Both the position numbers and the translations under genes were made by a program. DNA of 64,000 nucleotides from Acidobacteriota bacterium (GTDB lineage Bacteria; Acidobacteriota; UBA6911; RPQK01; JAJDTT01), in contig JAPPLF010000101.1 of NCBI GenBank assembly GCA_028874215.1, positions 88,596 to 152,595 on the forward strand, given 5' to 3'. Positions 53,280-62,100 of this stretch are shown piece by piece; the stretch's first letter is position 1, and each line of letters opens with the position of its first letter. The notes below the pieces were generated by a model that was given only the letters and a program-made list of their open reading frames with translations, searched no databases and was not told the origin of the DNA.

Positions 53280-53319
53280 GCTCTTCCCTCGCCCCCGCCT
53301 CGCCGCAGGGGGAAAGCCA

Positions 53320-53553
53320 CTATCCCGTCTGTCGTCCGGCCTTCTCGTAGAGCTTCACGATCTCCAGCCGGCCGCCTCCGACCTCCAGGCAGCGGCCGCA
53401 GAGCGTGCACTCGTCCTCCTGATGGCGATTGACGGTCACTCCACGCTCCGCCGGCTCGAAAATGTTCACGGCGCAGGCCGACACCAGCTTGCGGGACTCC
53501 CCGGTCTCGAGAAAGCCCGGGTCCCGGACCGAGACCTCAATGAACATGCCCAT
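53320..53553 (-). CDS. Ferredoxin-like [4Fe-4S] protein
   Basis: 77 residues. Four cysteines are spaced as in a single cluster: one in LVSACAVNIFEP and three in DECTLCGRCLEV (CxxCxxC). Length and motif resemble small ferredoxin-like subunits such as FixX, but the fourth cysteine precedes the CxxCxxC. Its start overlaps the stop of the SucD-like gene by 17 bases, and E1beta begins 40 bases after its own stop, so it belongs to the operon. It may take electrons from the 2-oxoacid oxidation, since no E3 gene is present here. That role is inferred. Confidence 0.65.
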   Translation of the reverse strand: MGMFIEVSVRDPGFLETGESRKLVSACAVNIFEPAERGVTVNRHQEDECTLCGRCLEVGGGRLEIVKLYEKAGRQTG

Positions 53554-54448
53554 GGCTCAGTAATTCCTTGATGAATTTCGGGACATCCGACAGCCGGTCG
53601 GCCACCTGGACCCCGGCGTCCTTCAGGAGCGCCCGCTTCTTCCGGGTGCTGCCGCGGTCCCCTTCGACGATCACCGCGGCGTGGCCGAATCGCGTGCCCG
53701 GCATTTGGTCGGCGAATCGGCCCGCGATGAAGGCCACCACCGGTTTCGGATTCGTGCGGGAGGAATAGAACCGGGCGAACTCCTCCTCCATGATCCCGCC
53801 GGGTTCGCAGAAGAGGGCGACCGCCCGGGTCTGGCGGTCCTCCTCGAACAACGGGAACAGGTCCTGAAAGGTGGAGCCGATCAGCGGATCGCCTCCGATG
53901 CTGACGCAGGTGGACTGGCCCAGCCCCTCCTGACCCAGGATATTGGCGAACTCGCTCGTCATCCCGCCGCTGCGGGACATGACTCCGACGGGACCCTTGG
54001 CGAAGGTCCGAAGCGTGTTCTCCACGTTGCCGCCCACGGCCCCCAGCTTGGACTCGCCGGGAGAGATGAGCCCCAGGCTGTTGGGACCGATGATGCGGGC
54101 GCCATGCTCGCGCGCGGCGTCCAGCAGGGCGGCGACGTCCCGCCGGGGGACCCGCTCGGTCATGACGACCAGGAGTCGGATTCCGCTCTCGATGGACTCC
54201 AGTGCGGCGTCCCGAACCGCGAAGGGAGGAACCGAGACGACGCCGGCGTCGATGCGGTGGTTGCGAAGAGCGTTCCTGACACAGTCGTAGACGGGGACTC
54301 CGTAGACCTCCTGGCCTCCCTTTCCCGGCGTCACTCCGGCTACGACCCGGGCGCCGTAGTCAAGAGATTCGCGGGTGAAGAAACTGGCTTCCCGACCGGT
54401 GATCCCTTGGACCAGAATCGTGGTTCCGCGGTCGATCAGTATTCCCAT
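53537..54448 (-). CDS. Succinyl-CoA-synthetase-like ligase, alpha subunit
   Basis: 303 residues, the length of the SucD family. The CoA-binding motif is TILVQGITGREASFF; later pieces are TPGKGGQEVYGVPVYD, RIIGPNSLGLISPGESK and GVMSRSGGMTSEFAN. The phosphorylated histidine is in TRFGHAAVIVEG, as in succinate-CoA ligase. Its start shares one base with the end of the beta subunit (54448). It makes nucleoside triphosphate from an acyl-CoA thioester or the reverse. Succinate is only one possible substrate; the sequence differs from housekeeping SucD and may be a malate- or other acyl-CoA ligase. Confidence 0.85.
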   Translation of the reverse strand: MGILIDRGTTILVQGITGREASFFTRESLDYGARVVAGVTPGKGGQEVYGVPVYDCVRNALRNHRIDAGVVSVPPFAVRDAALESIESGIRLLVVMTERVPRRDVAALLDAAREHGARIIGPNSLGLISPGESKLGAVGGNVENTLRTFAKGPVGVMSRSGGMTSEFANILGQEGLGQSTCVSIGGDPLIGSTFQDLFPLFEEDRQTRAVALFCEPGGIMEEEFARFYSSRTNPKPVVAFIAGRFADQMPGTRFGHAAVIVEGDRGSTRKKRALLKDAGVQVADRLSDVPKFIKELLSHGHVH

Positions 54449-55653
54449 CAGGCGTGGTGTCCGGTTGGTGTTTCCGCCCGTGCCACCGCCAGGGCGGCGG
54501 CTTCGTCAATGGACACTTCCCGGCCGGAAAAAGGGACTCCGTAGTGGTCGAGGATCTTCCGGCACTCTTCCTCGCCGGCGCCGGGGAGGCGAAATACGGC
54601 AATGGTCCGGCTGGGGTCTTTGCCCGCCTCGACCATCCCCTTGATCACGCCTCGGGCCACCAGGTCCGAACGTGTATTGCTGACCACGTTCATAATCACG
54701 GCCAGTTTGTCCACTCCCGGCCGGCTCACCAGGAGCTTGGTCAGTTCCTGCACCTTCTTGACCGTCGGGTTCCCGCCGATCTCGCAATAGTTGGCAGGGG
54801 ACCCTCCCGAATTCCGCACCGCGTCGAAGGCGGTGAGACTGGCGCCTCCGCCCCCGATGAGGAGTCCCAGGTTGCCGCCGAACTCGATCATCCTGCCGGC
54901 GACACCGCGGTAGTCGAGCTGGTCGATCTCCCGGGCTTTCTGCTCGAACTCCGTCGGCTGCCGGACCCCCTCCATCCGGTTGGATAGCCCCTCGAAGTCG
55001 AGCGACTGGCGCTTCAGCGCATCGTCGTCGATGTCCAGGTGGCAGTCCAGGACCACCAGTTCCTGCGTATCCGTGCTGGCCAGGGGATTGAACTCCAGAA
55101 GCAGGGCGTCGTAGTGGTGAAACAGGCGGGCCATCTTGCTGACCAAGCCGGCCAGGCGCAGCAACAGCTTGCCGGAAAAGCCCCATGCGGAGAGCCATTC
55201 GACCGCCTGATAGGTGCGGACCTCGCCGCCCGGCGGCAGCAACCGGGTCTTGACCAGGTCCGGGTTGGAACGCGCCGTCTCTTCGATATTGGCGCCGCCG
55301 CGCCGGGAGAAGAGCAGGAGGGGTTTCCGGGCCCGGTTGTCGTAGGTGATGCCCAGGAAGAATTCCTCGGTGAAGTCGATACGTTCTTCCAGGAGGACGC
55401 GATCGACGGGTTCGTCCCCGAATCCCTGCTCCAGGAACTTCCGCGCAAAGCTCCTGATGCCGCCGAGGTCGTCGACCGGCTGGATGCCGCCCCGGAGGGC
55501 GCGCTTTCCGGTCAGGGTCTGGACTTTGACGATTCCGGGGAGGAGGTCTTCGGATAGTGAAGCCGAGGAAGCTGAAGTGATCAATTGAGATCGCGGAACC
55601 CTGATCCCGCTCCGGGCCAGAAGCTGCTTCGACTCAAACTCGTAAAGTCTCAT
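54448..55653 (-). CDS. Succinyl-CoA-synthetase-like ligase, beta subunit
   Basis: 401 residues. It starts with MRLYEFESKQLLARSGI, the typical beginning of an ATP-grasp SucC subunit. Conserved pieces include GKRALRGGIQPV, FFLGITYDNRARKPLLLFSR and DALLLEFNPLASTDTQE. The C-terminal CoA-ligase part has GGGASLTAFDAVRNSGGSPA and NYCEIGGNPTVKKV. It pairs with the alpha subunit directly downstream. The operon context, E2 upstream and E1 downstream, suggests that its substrate is the acyl-CoA made by this 2-oxoacid dehydrogenase. Confidence 0.87.
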   Translation of the reverse strand: MRLYEFESKQLLARSGIRVPRSQLITSASSASLSEDLLPGIVKVQTLTGKRALRGGIQPVDDLGGIRSFARKFLEQGFGDEPVDRVLLEERIDFTEEFFLGITYDNRARKPLLLFSRRGGANIEETARSNPDLVKTRLLPPGGEVRTYQAVEWLSAWGFSGKLLLRLAGLVSKMARLFHHYDALLLEFNPLASTDTQELVVLDCHLDIDDDALKRQSLDFEGLSNRMEGVRQPTEFEQKAREIDQLDYRGVAGRMIEFGGNLGLLIGGGGASLTAFDAVRNSGGSPANYCEIGGNPTVKKVQELTKLLVSRPGVDKLAVIMNVVSNTRSDLVARGVIKGMVEAGKDPSRTIAVFRLPGAGEEECRKILDHYGVPFSGREVSIDEAAALAVARAETPTGHHA

Positions 55654-55711
55654 GGCGCCAGACGGGTCGCGTCATTCTAGCTTGCGTCCCGAGCGGGGGT
55701 AAAGCGTAGGA

Positions 55712-55732
55712 GGGGGGACTGTTAGTCCCCCC
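55712..55732. repeat. GGGGGGACT/AGTCCCCCC hairpin, related to family C
   Basis: A perfect 9-bp stem, GGGGGGACT, loop GTT, AGTCCCCCC, with GTCTTTCTTTTTCG following on the plus strand. It lies in the short intergenic region between the E2 and SucC-like genes. The U-tract is on the strand opposite to these genes, so it is not a simple terminator for them. It is related to the hairpins at 4267 and 58032. Confidence 0.8.
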
Positions 55733-55746
55733 GTCTTTCTTTTTCG

Positions 55747-56916
55747 CTATGTGAATGGCAGTCCGCCGGTTAGGAAACCGCCGCTCCCATCCCGAAGCAA
55801 GTTTGCCAGCGTTTTCAAGAACTTGGCGGCGGCGACGCCGTCGATGAGGCGGTGGTCGACAGTCAGGTTCGCCCACAGCCGTGGGACTTCAACGAGCGAT
55901 CCCTCTCGGAGGGACGGCTGATATCGGATCCGGCCGGTGGTGAGCACGGCGACCTGGCCGTAAGGGATGACGGCCGTGAAGAGGTCGACCTCATGCATTC
56001 CGAGATTGCTGAGGCTCACCGTGGCGCCGCTCACGTGGGCGTGCTTCAGGGTCCCCTGCCGGGCCCGGCGGGTCAGGCCGCGCACCTCGGCGGCCAGATC
56101 CCGGATCGACTTGCTTGCCGGATCTTCGATGGTGGGGATCACCAGGGCGTCCTCCACGTCGACGACGAACCCCAGCCTGGTTGTGTCCGGCTGGTGGAGC
56201 CGGCCGTCTACGAGTGAAGTCTTGAACACGGGAGATTTCTCGACCGCCAGCGCCAGTGCCTTGAGCAGGATCTCCGTGTAGGTGACGTCCCGGTTGCGTT
56301 GCTTGACGGCCATCAACCCATCCGCAGGCAATTCCCGGCAGATGTGAATGTGGGGAATCGACTCGATGGACTTGGCCAGGGTGGCGATGACGGGCCTTCG
56401 CTTTTCAAGCGGGTCCTTCGGCGGTTCGGCGGCAGCCGCTTTCGCCCGATGAACGTCCGCCGGCAGGATGCGTCCTCCGGGGCCGCTCCCCTGAATGGAG
56501 GCGAGATCCAGGCCCAGTTCCCGCGCCAGACGGCGGGCGGCCGGAGCGGCGCGAACCGGGCCTTTCGGTTTCGCCGCGGGTACCCGGGGCGGGGCCTTGG
56601 GGGACGGCTTCGTGGAAACCGGCCGGGCTTTCGGCTTCGGCTCGGGAATGGCGGGTTCGAATGGAGCATTCAATTCCGCTTCGTCGCCGGCGATATAGGC
56701 CAGCACGGCTTCCACCGGAGCGGTTTCACCTTCTTTGACGGCGATTCTCTTCAAGTACCCGCCGCAGGTGGATTCGATCTCGGCATTGGCCTTCTCGGTC
56801 TCGATCTCGACCACCGGATCACCCTTGACGATGGGGTCGCCCTCCCGTTTGAGCCATCGCACCACGGTTCCCTCTTCCATGGTGATGGCCAACTTCGGCA
56901 ATTGGATTGTCTCCAT
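55747..56916 (-). CDS. Dihydrolipoamide acyltransferase (E2) of the 2-oxoacid dehydrogenase complex
   Basis: 389 residues. The lipoyl domain (residues 1-78) has the lipoylated lysine in EIETEKANAEIES. A Pro/Ala/Lys linker follows. The peripheral-subunit-binding domain is at about 122-155 (AARRLARELGLDLASIQGSG). The catalytic domain ends with the active-site motif TVDHRLIDGVAAAKFL. The E2 transfers the acyl group from E1 to CoA. The last ten residues (SGGFLTGGLPFT) are encoded by a copy of palindrome A at 55764-55783, so the repeat has extended the protein. It is the first gene of the operon. Confidence 0.88.
   Translation of the reverse strand: METIQLPKLAITMEEGTVVRWLKREGDPIVKGDPVVEIETEKANAEIESTCGGYLKRIAVKEGETAPVEAVLAYIAGDEAELNAPFEPAIPEPKPKARPVSTKPSPKAPPRVPAAKPKGPVRAAPAARRLARELGLDLASIQGSGPGGRILPADVHRAKAAAAEPPKDPLEKRRPVIATLAKSIESIPHIHICRELPADGLMAVKQRNRDVTYTEILLKALALAVEKSPVFKTSLVDGRLHQPDTTRLGFVVDVEDALVIPTIEDPASKSIRDLAAEVRGLTRRARQGTLKHAHVSGATVSLSNLGMHEVDLFTAVIPYGQVAVLTTGRIRYQPSLREGSLVEVPRLWANLTVDHRLIDGVAAAKFLKTLANLLRDGSGGFLTGGLPFT
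55764..55783 (-). repeat. Palindrome A copy inside the E2 reading frame
   Basis: The minus-strand sequence CGGCGGTTTCCTAACCGGCG is an A-family hairpin with one missing base, preceded by GGGATGGGAG as at 4211-4218. It encodes GGFLTG near the E2 C-terminus. In the other copies the same DNA is intergenic. Confidence 0.8.
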
Positions 56917-56954
56917 ATCCCCTCCAGTGTAGTTTCTGCCAGGGAGATTTGCCG

Positions 56955-58007
56955 ATGGAAACCGGTTTCGGCCTCGGAATTCTGGTGATCCTGACGGGGT
57001 CCACCGCCAATTCCGCCTTTGGACTGGGTCTCAAGTTCACGCGCAGTTGGAAGTGGGAGCATATCTGGCTGCTCTTTTCCGTGACTGCGATGATCCTGAT
57101 TCCCTGGCTCCTCGGTATTCTCACCGTCGAGTCTCTGTTTGCCGTTTTGGCGGCGGCCGACGGTCGCGACCTGCTTCTGGTCTTCCTGTTCGGCATGGGG
57201 TGGGGAGTGGGGTCCGTCCTCTATGGATTGGCGCTGAAGATGGTCGGCTTGGCCCTGAGCTACGCCATCGTCATGGGCCTGACCGCGGCCATCGGCACCA
57301 TGGCGCCGTTCGTTCTTCTCCACTGGGACGAATTCCTGACCCTGAAGGGGATGGTGATCAGCGCGGGAGTCCTGCTGGTCGTCGGCGGTGTCCTGCTCTC
57401 CGCCTGGGCGGGCAAGTTGAGGGAGGAATCACCGGGGCGGATCCAGGAATCTGTGGAAAATTCGGAAACCCCGGAGAAAGAATCCAGGAGGTCGGCGGCG
57501 GTGCTCCTGGGGCTTCTCGTGGCCGCCCTTTCGGGAATACTCTCGCCCATGCTGAACCTGAGCTTCGCTTATGGAATCCGGTTGGCCGATCAGGCCGTAT
57601 TGCTCGGGACTTCGCCCTCGATGGCTTCGAACGTCATCTGGGTGGTGGCCCTGACCGCCGGGTTTCTGGTGAATGCGGGCTATTGTGTCTACCTGATCGT
57701 CAAGGGGAGAAGTTGGCACACTTTTCGGGGGCAGCCATTTCACTACGGGGTGGGAGTGGCCATGGGGATCTTGTGGGTCTCGGGCGTCGTCACGTATGGG
57801 ATCGGAGGCTCCATGCTGGGCGACATGCGCGAGGTCATCGGCTGGCCCATGGCCTCCGCCATGTCGATTATTGCCGCGACGTTCTGGGGGGCGTTGGGCG
57901 GGGAGTGGACGGGAGCTTCGAGGAAGTCCATGGCGGCAATGGGGGTTTCCATTCTGGTTTTGTCCGCTTCAATGTTTCTGATTGGGTGGACGAATACACT
58001 GGGGTAG
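56955..58007 (+). CDS. L-rhamnose/proton symporter-like transporter (RhaT family)
   Basis: 350 residues. I use the ATG at 56955, which has AGGGAGA upstream; the longer frame from 56907 overlaps the E2 start. It has ten predicted helices. Typical pieces are TGFGLGILVILTGSTANSAF, FGMGWGVGSVLYGLALKMVG and YAIVMGLTAAIGTMAPFVLL. RhaT proteins import rhamnose with protons. The family also includes uncharacterised paralogues, so the substrate may be another sugar or sugar acid. The gene is divergent from the E2 operon and in the same direction as the following cyclase-family gene. Confidence 0.82.
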   Translation: METGFGLGILVILTGSTANSAFGLGLKFTRSWKWEHIWLLFSVTAMILIPWLLGILTVESLFAVLAAADGRDLLLVFLFGMGWGVGSVLYGLALKMVGLALSYAIVMGLTAAIGTMAPFVLLHWDEFLTLKGMVISAGVLLVVGGVLLSAWAGKLREESPGRIQESVENSETPEKESRRSAAVLLGLLVAALSGILSPMLNLSFAYGIRLADQAVLLGTSPSMASNVIWVVALTAGFLVNAGYCVYLIVKGRSWHTFRGQPFHYGVGVAMGILWVSGVVTYGIGGSMLGDMREVIGWPMASAMSIIAATFWGALGGEWTGASRKSMAAMGVSILVLSASMFLIGWTNTLG

Positions 58008-58031
58008 ACGCGATCACCAAAGAGTAAGAGT

Positions 58032-58051
58032 GGGGGACAAGACTGTCCCCC
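58032..58051. repeat. GGGGGACA/TGTCCCCC palindrome (family C)
   Basis: Identical to the 20-mer at 4267-4286, including the following CTCCT. It lies 24 bases after the RhaT-like gene and 43 bases before the start of the cyclase-family gene, a place where it could act as a terminator or leader hairpin. Confidence 0.85.
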
Positions 58052-58094
58052 CTCCTATGCTCCTGGATTGAACCGGAGGGGCCGGGAAGTGATA

Positions 58095-59132
58095 ATGGGG
58101 GAATCATCTGATTCCGAGTCCGGGGGAATCGCCGTGCCAACCATCCGAGTAATGCTCATTGCGGTGCTTCTGCTTCCCGTCCTGATTCATTGCCTGGCTC
58201 CGGAGCCTCAGGCTCAACCGCGATATCCTCTGACCAGCGAAGATGTCGATCAGTGGATGGAGGAGCTCTCCAACTGGGGCCGCTGGGGTCCGGACGACCA
58301 GTTGGGCGCCCTCAACCTGATTACGCCGCAAAAGCGAGTGCAGGCCGCCGCGCTGGTCAAGGATGGGTTCACGGTGTCGCTGTCGCGCGACGCGACCAAG
58401 GAGAAGTCCATCGACAACGCCTCGCCCTATGAACACGTCATGACCATGACCGGGGTCGACCCGGATTCCCGGTTCGCCGTCGACACCTTGTCGGTCTTGT
58501 TTCACGGTTACGCGCACACCCATCTGGACGCCCTCTGCCACATGTTCTACCGGGGCAAGATGTACAACGGGTACTCCCAAGAGGAGGTCACCGCGGAAGG
58601 CGCCCGGCGACTGGACATACACAAGCTCAAGAACGGTATCTTCACGCGCGGGGTCCTTTTCGATATTCCGAGACTGAAGGGTGTGCCCTACCTGGAACCG
58701 GGGACTCCCATCTTTCCCGAGGACCTGGAGGCTTGGGAGAAGAAGGCGGGATTCAAGGTTTCGAGTGGAGACGTCGTTTTCATCCGGACGGGCCGCTGGG
58801 CGCGGCGCGCCGCCGTGGGACCCTGGGACGTGACCAAGGCCTCGTCCGGGCTCCACGCCTCCTGTGCCAAGTGGCTGAAGGAGCGGGACGTGGCGATGCT
58901 GGGAAGTGAAGCTGCCAGTGACGTCCATCCATCCCTGGTGGAGGGGATCACGCATCCGATCCACCAACTCGTCCTGATCGCCATGGGAGTTCACATCTTC
59001 GACAGTTGCGACCTTGAGACCCTGGGCCAAGCCGCGGCGGAACGGGAGCGCTGGGAATTTCTCCTGACCACGGCCCCGATTCCGGTGGAAGGGGGGACAG
59101 GTTCTCCCATGAATCCCATCGCGGTATTCTGA
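58095..59132 (+). CDS. Cyclase family hydrolase (kynurenine-formamidase-like)
   Basis: 345 residues from the ATG at 58095, which has GGGAAG upstream. A membrane or signal segment is at about residues 20-38 (VMLIAVLLLPVLIHCLAP). The metal-binding signature of the family is FHGYAHTHLDALCHMFYRGK. Other pieces are WGPDDQLGALNLITPQKR, VFIRTGRWARR and VHPSLVEGITHPIHQLVLIA. Proteins of this group hydrolyse amides or cyclic substrates with a divalent metal. The substrate is not defined. It is followed by a large cytochrome-domain protein on the same strand. Confidence 0.83.
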   Translation: MGESSDSESGGIAVPTIRVMLIAVLLLPVLIHCLAPEPQAQPRYPLTSEDVDQWMEELSNWGRWGPDDQLGALNLITPQKRVQAAALVKDGFTVSLSRDATKEKSIDNASPYEHVMTMTGVDPDSRFAVDTLSVLFHGYAHTHLDALCHMFYRGKMYNGYSQEEVTAEGARRLDIHKLKNGIFTRGVLFDIPRLKGVPYLEPGTPIFPEDLEAWEKKAGFKVSSGDVVFIRTGRWARRAAVGPWDVTKASSGLHASCAKWLKERDVAMLGSEAASDVHPSLVEGITHPIHQLVLIAMGVHIFDSCDLETLGQAAAERERWEFLLTTAPIPVEGGTGSPMNPIAVF

Positions 59133-59172
59133 AGCGGTACGATTGCTTGTGACCTGGAGGGCTGCCTCTACG

Positions 59173-62100
59173 ATGAAGCGCTTCACAGTTGGAATGCCAA
59201 AAGGTTTCTTGCCCATTGCCGCCTTGGCGGTGGTCTGCGCCGGGGCGCTCGGAGGGGCCGCGGAAAACGCCGAGAAGAAGATCAGTCCGGACGAGTTGGA
59301 GTTCTTCGAGATGCGAATCCGTCCGGTCCTGGTCGATAGCTGTCAGAGTTGTCACAGCGAAACCCAGGCCATGGGAGGCCTGCGCCTCGATTACCGGGGC
59401 GGATGGCAGGAGGGCGGGCAGTCGGGACCGGCGCTGGTCCCGGGCGATCCGAACCGGAGTCCCCTGATTCGGGCCCTCCGGCACGACGGCTCTCGAACCC
59501 CCATGCCCCTGGGCGCGGCGCAACTGTCGGCCGATATCATCGATGACTTCGAACAATGGATCCTGCTGGGAGCGCCCGACCCGCGCGACGCGCCTCCCAT
59601 AGCCAAGACCGCGTATGTTCCGGACGAGTCCTGGGAAGAGGTCTTCGAGAAGCGGAGCCGCTGGTGGAGTCTCCAACCGGTGGTCCAACCGCCGCTGCCT
59701 CAGGTCGAGAACGAACGCTGGTCGGATCTCCCCATGGACCGCTTCATCCTTGCCCAACTGGAGAAGAAAGGCCTGGAGCCGGCTTCCCGGGCGGAACGGA
59801 GCACGCTGGTCCGGCGCCTGAGCCTGGTGCTGACCGGTCTGCCCCCGACTGCGGAACAGGTCGAGGCCTTCGTCAACGACCCGGACGACGGCGCCTACCA
59901 GCGCCTGGTGGACCGTCTGCTCGAGTCCCCCCATTTCGGCGAGCGCTGGGCGCGTCACTGGATGGACGTGGTGCGGTACAGCGACACCTACGGCTACGAG
60001 TGGGACATCCCGGCCAAGGGCGCCTGGCGATTCCGCGACTATCTGATCCGCGCCTTCAACGACGACCTGCCCTTCGATCAGCTCGTGCGGGAGCAGATCG
60101 CGGGCGACATGGTGGAACCTCCGAGAATCAACGCCGACCAGCAGATCAACGAGTCGCTCATCGGTCCCATGTTCTACATGATGGGCGAGAAGCGCCACGG
60201 AGACAGCGTGGTCTTCAACGGCATCCACCAGGAGATGGTGGACGACAAGATCGACGCCTTCTCCAAGGCGTTTCAGGCCATGACCGTGGCCTGCGCACGC
60301 TGCCACGACCACAAGCTGGACGCCGTCGCCCAGACGGACTACTACGCATTGGCCGGCGTCTTCATGAGCTCGCGCTGGGGGACCAACACCCTGGATCTCC
60401 CGGATCGGAATGAAGACGTCATCGAGGAACTCTCGACCCTCAAGAAGCGAATGAGGACACCGCTGGCAGACTGGTGGCTGGAAGCGTCCCATGAGACCCC
60501 GGCCTATATCCTGGCCGCACAGGCGCGGATCGACGAGGATGACTCCGCGGGCCGACTGGCGGAAGGTTTGAAGCCCGAGCGGCTGCAGGCCTGGGAGAAG
60601 GCGCTCCGGTTCGAACCGGTGGAGGAACCGGCCGAGAGCGAAGAAAAGGCCGAAGAGGAAGCGGAAGAAAGAGAAGCGGCCGAGAAGGAATCCGGCGAGG
60701 AGGAGGCGGAAGACAAACCCGCACTGGAAGACGTTCTCTATCCCTGGCTCCAACTGCACGCATCTGTGAAACAGGGCGGCAGCGTCGACGGCCGCTGGTC
60801 GGAATTGGCCCAGGAATATGGAACCGCCCATCAGGAGCGCGCGGTTTCCAATGCTCAGAACTTTCCCCTTATGGCCGATTTCCAGGAGGAGGTGCCGGAA
60901 GGCTGGACAGTGGATGGAGTCGGACTCCGCGACGGACCGGTCTCCAGCGGCGACTTCACGGTGGCGTTGGAGGGGACCGGGGCGGTGGGCATGCTGCTTC
61001 CGGCCGGACTGTTCACCCACAACATCTCGCCGCGGCTCAACGGCGCCGTGCGCAGCCCCTTCCTGGAACCTACGAGTCCCCAGGTCGTCAGCCTGGAAAT
61101 GAGCGGCGGCGACTACAGCACCCGCCGGCTCGTCGTGGACAACGGCTTCCTGACCGAGCGCGAATGGGGATACATGGACGACGACGAGTTGCATTGGGTG
61201 TGCCACACCCAGAATGCAGCCGACAAGAGCGCCTGGCCGAAATCAGCCGTCGAGGCGGCGGAAACCCGGAACTACCTGGAGTTCACGACCAAGACCTCCA
61301 ACCCCTACTTTCCACCGCGGTACGGGCTGGGCGGATGCAAAGAGGAAGAAATCGCGAAGGACGACTGTGGTTCCGAGAGCCCGAACAGTTGGTTCGGCGT
61401 CACCCGGGCGTACCTGGTCAACAAGGGCAAAGTCACGAACTATGGGGCCATCTTCGATTGCGTCGAGTCGCCGGCGGACGAGTTGTCCCGGTTCCAGCCT
61501 CTCTTCTCCGGCGATCCTCCATCCAGCCTGCCGGAAGCCGCGGCGCGGTACGGCCGGTGGTTGACCATGTCCCTCCAAAACTGGGCCAATGACCGCGCGG
61601 ACGAAGATGACGTCCGGTTGATCAACTGGATGCTCGACCGGAAGCTGTTGCCCAACAGCTTCGAGGAGCGGGAGCCGGTTCGAGATCTGGTCGCGTCCTA
61701 CCGCACGGCGGAGAAACGGCTTCTGCCACCCCAGACCATCAACGGCATGGTCGACCTGGACCCGGGCCGGGACTACCGCCTCAATATCCGGGGAGTCTAC
61801 GACGACTTGGGAGACTTGGTTCCCCGGGGCCATGTTCGGGTCCTGAGAACGGACGGCGACGGCCGGCCGGAGGGGAGCGGCCGGCTGGAGCTGGCCAATC
61901 TTGTGACCAGCCCCGAGAATCCGTTGACTGCCCGCGTCTTCGTCAACCGGGTCTGGCAATGGGTGTTCGGAAACGGCATCGTCATGACGCCCAACGATTT
62001 CGGCCACTTGGGAGATCAGCCCTCTCACCCGGCGCTGCTGGACTACCTGGCCGACGACTTCGTCCGTAGCGGCTGGTCCGTCAAGCACCTGGTCCGGACG

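Noticed and set aside
58948..61206. A 752-codon minus-strand open frame
   Set aside because: It is antisense to the DUF1549 protein, which has clear domains and signal peptide. The antisense reading has no family similarity and low-complexity composition.
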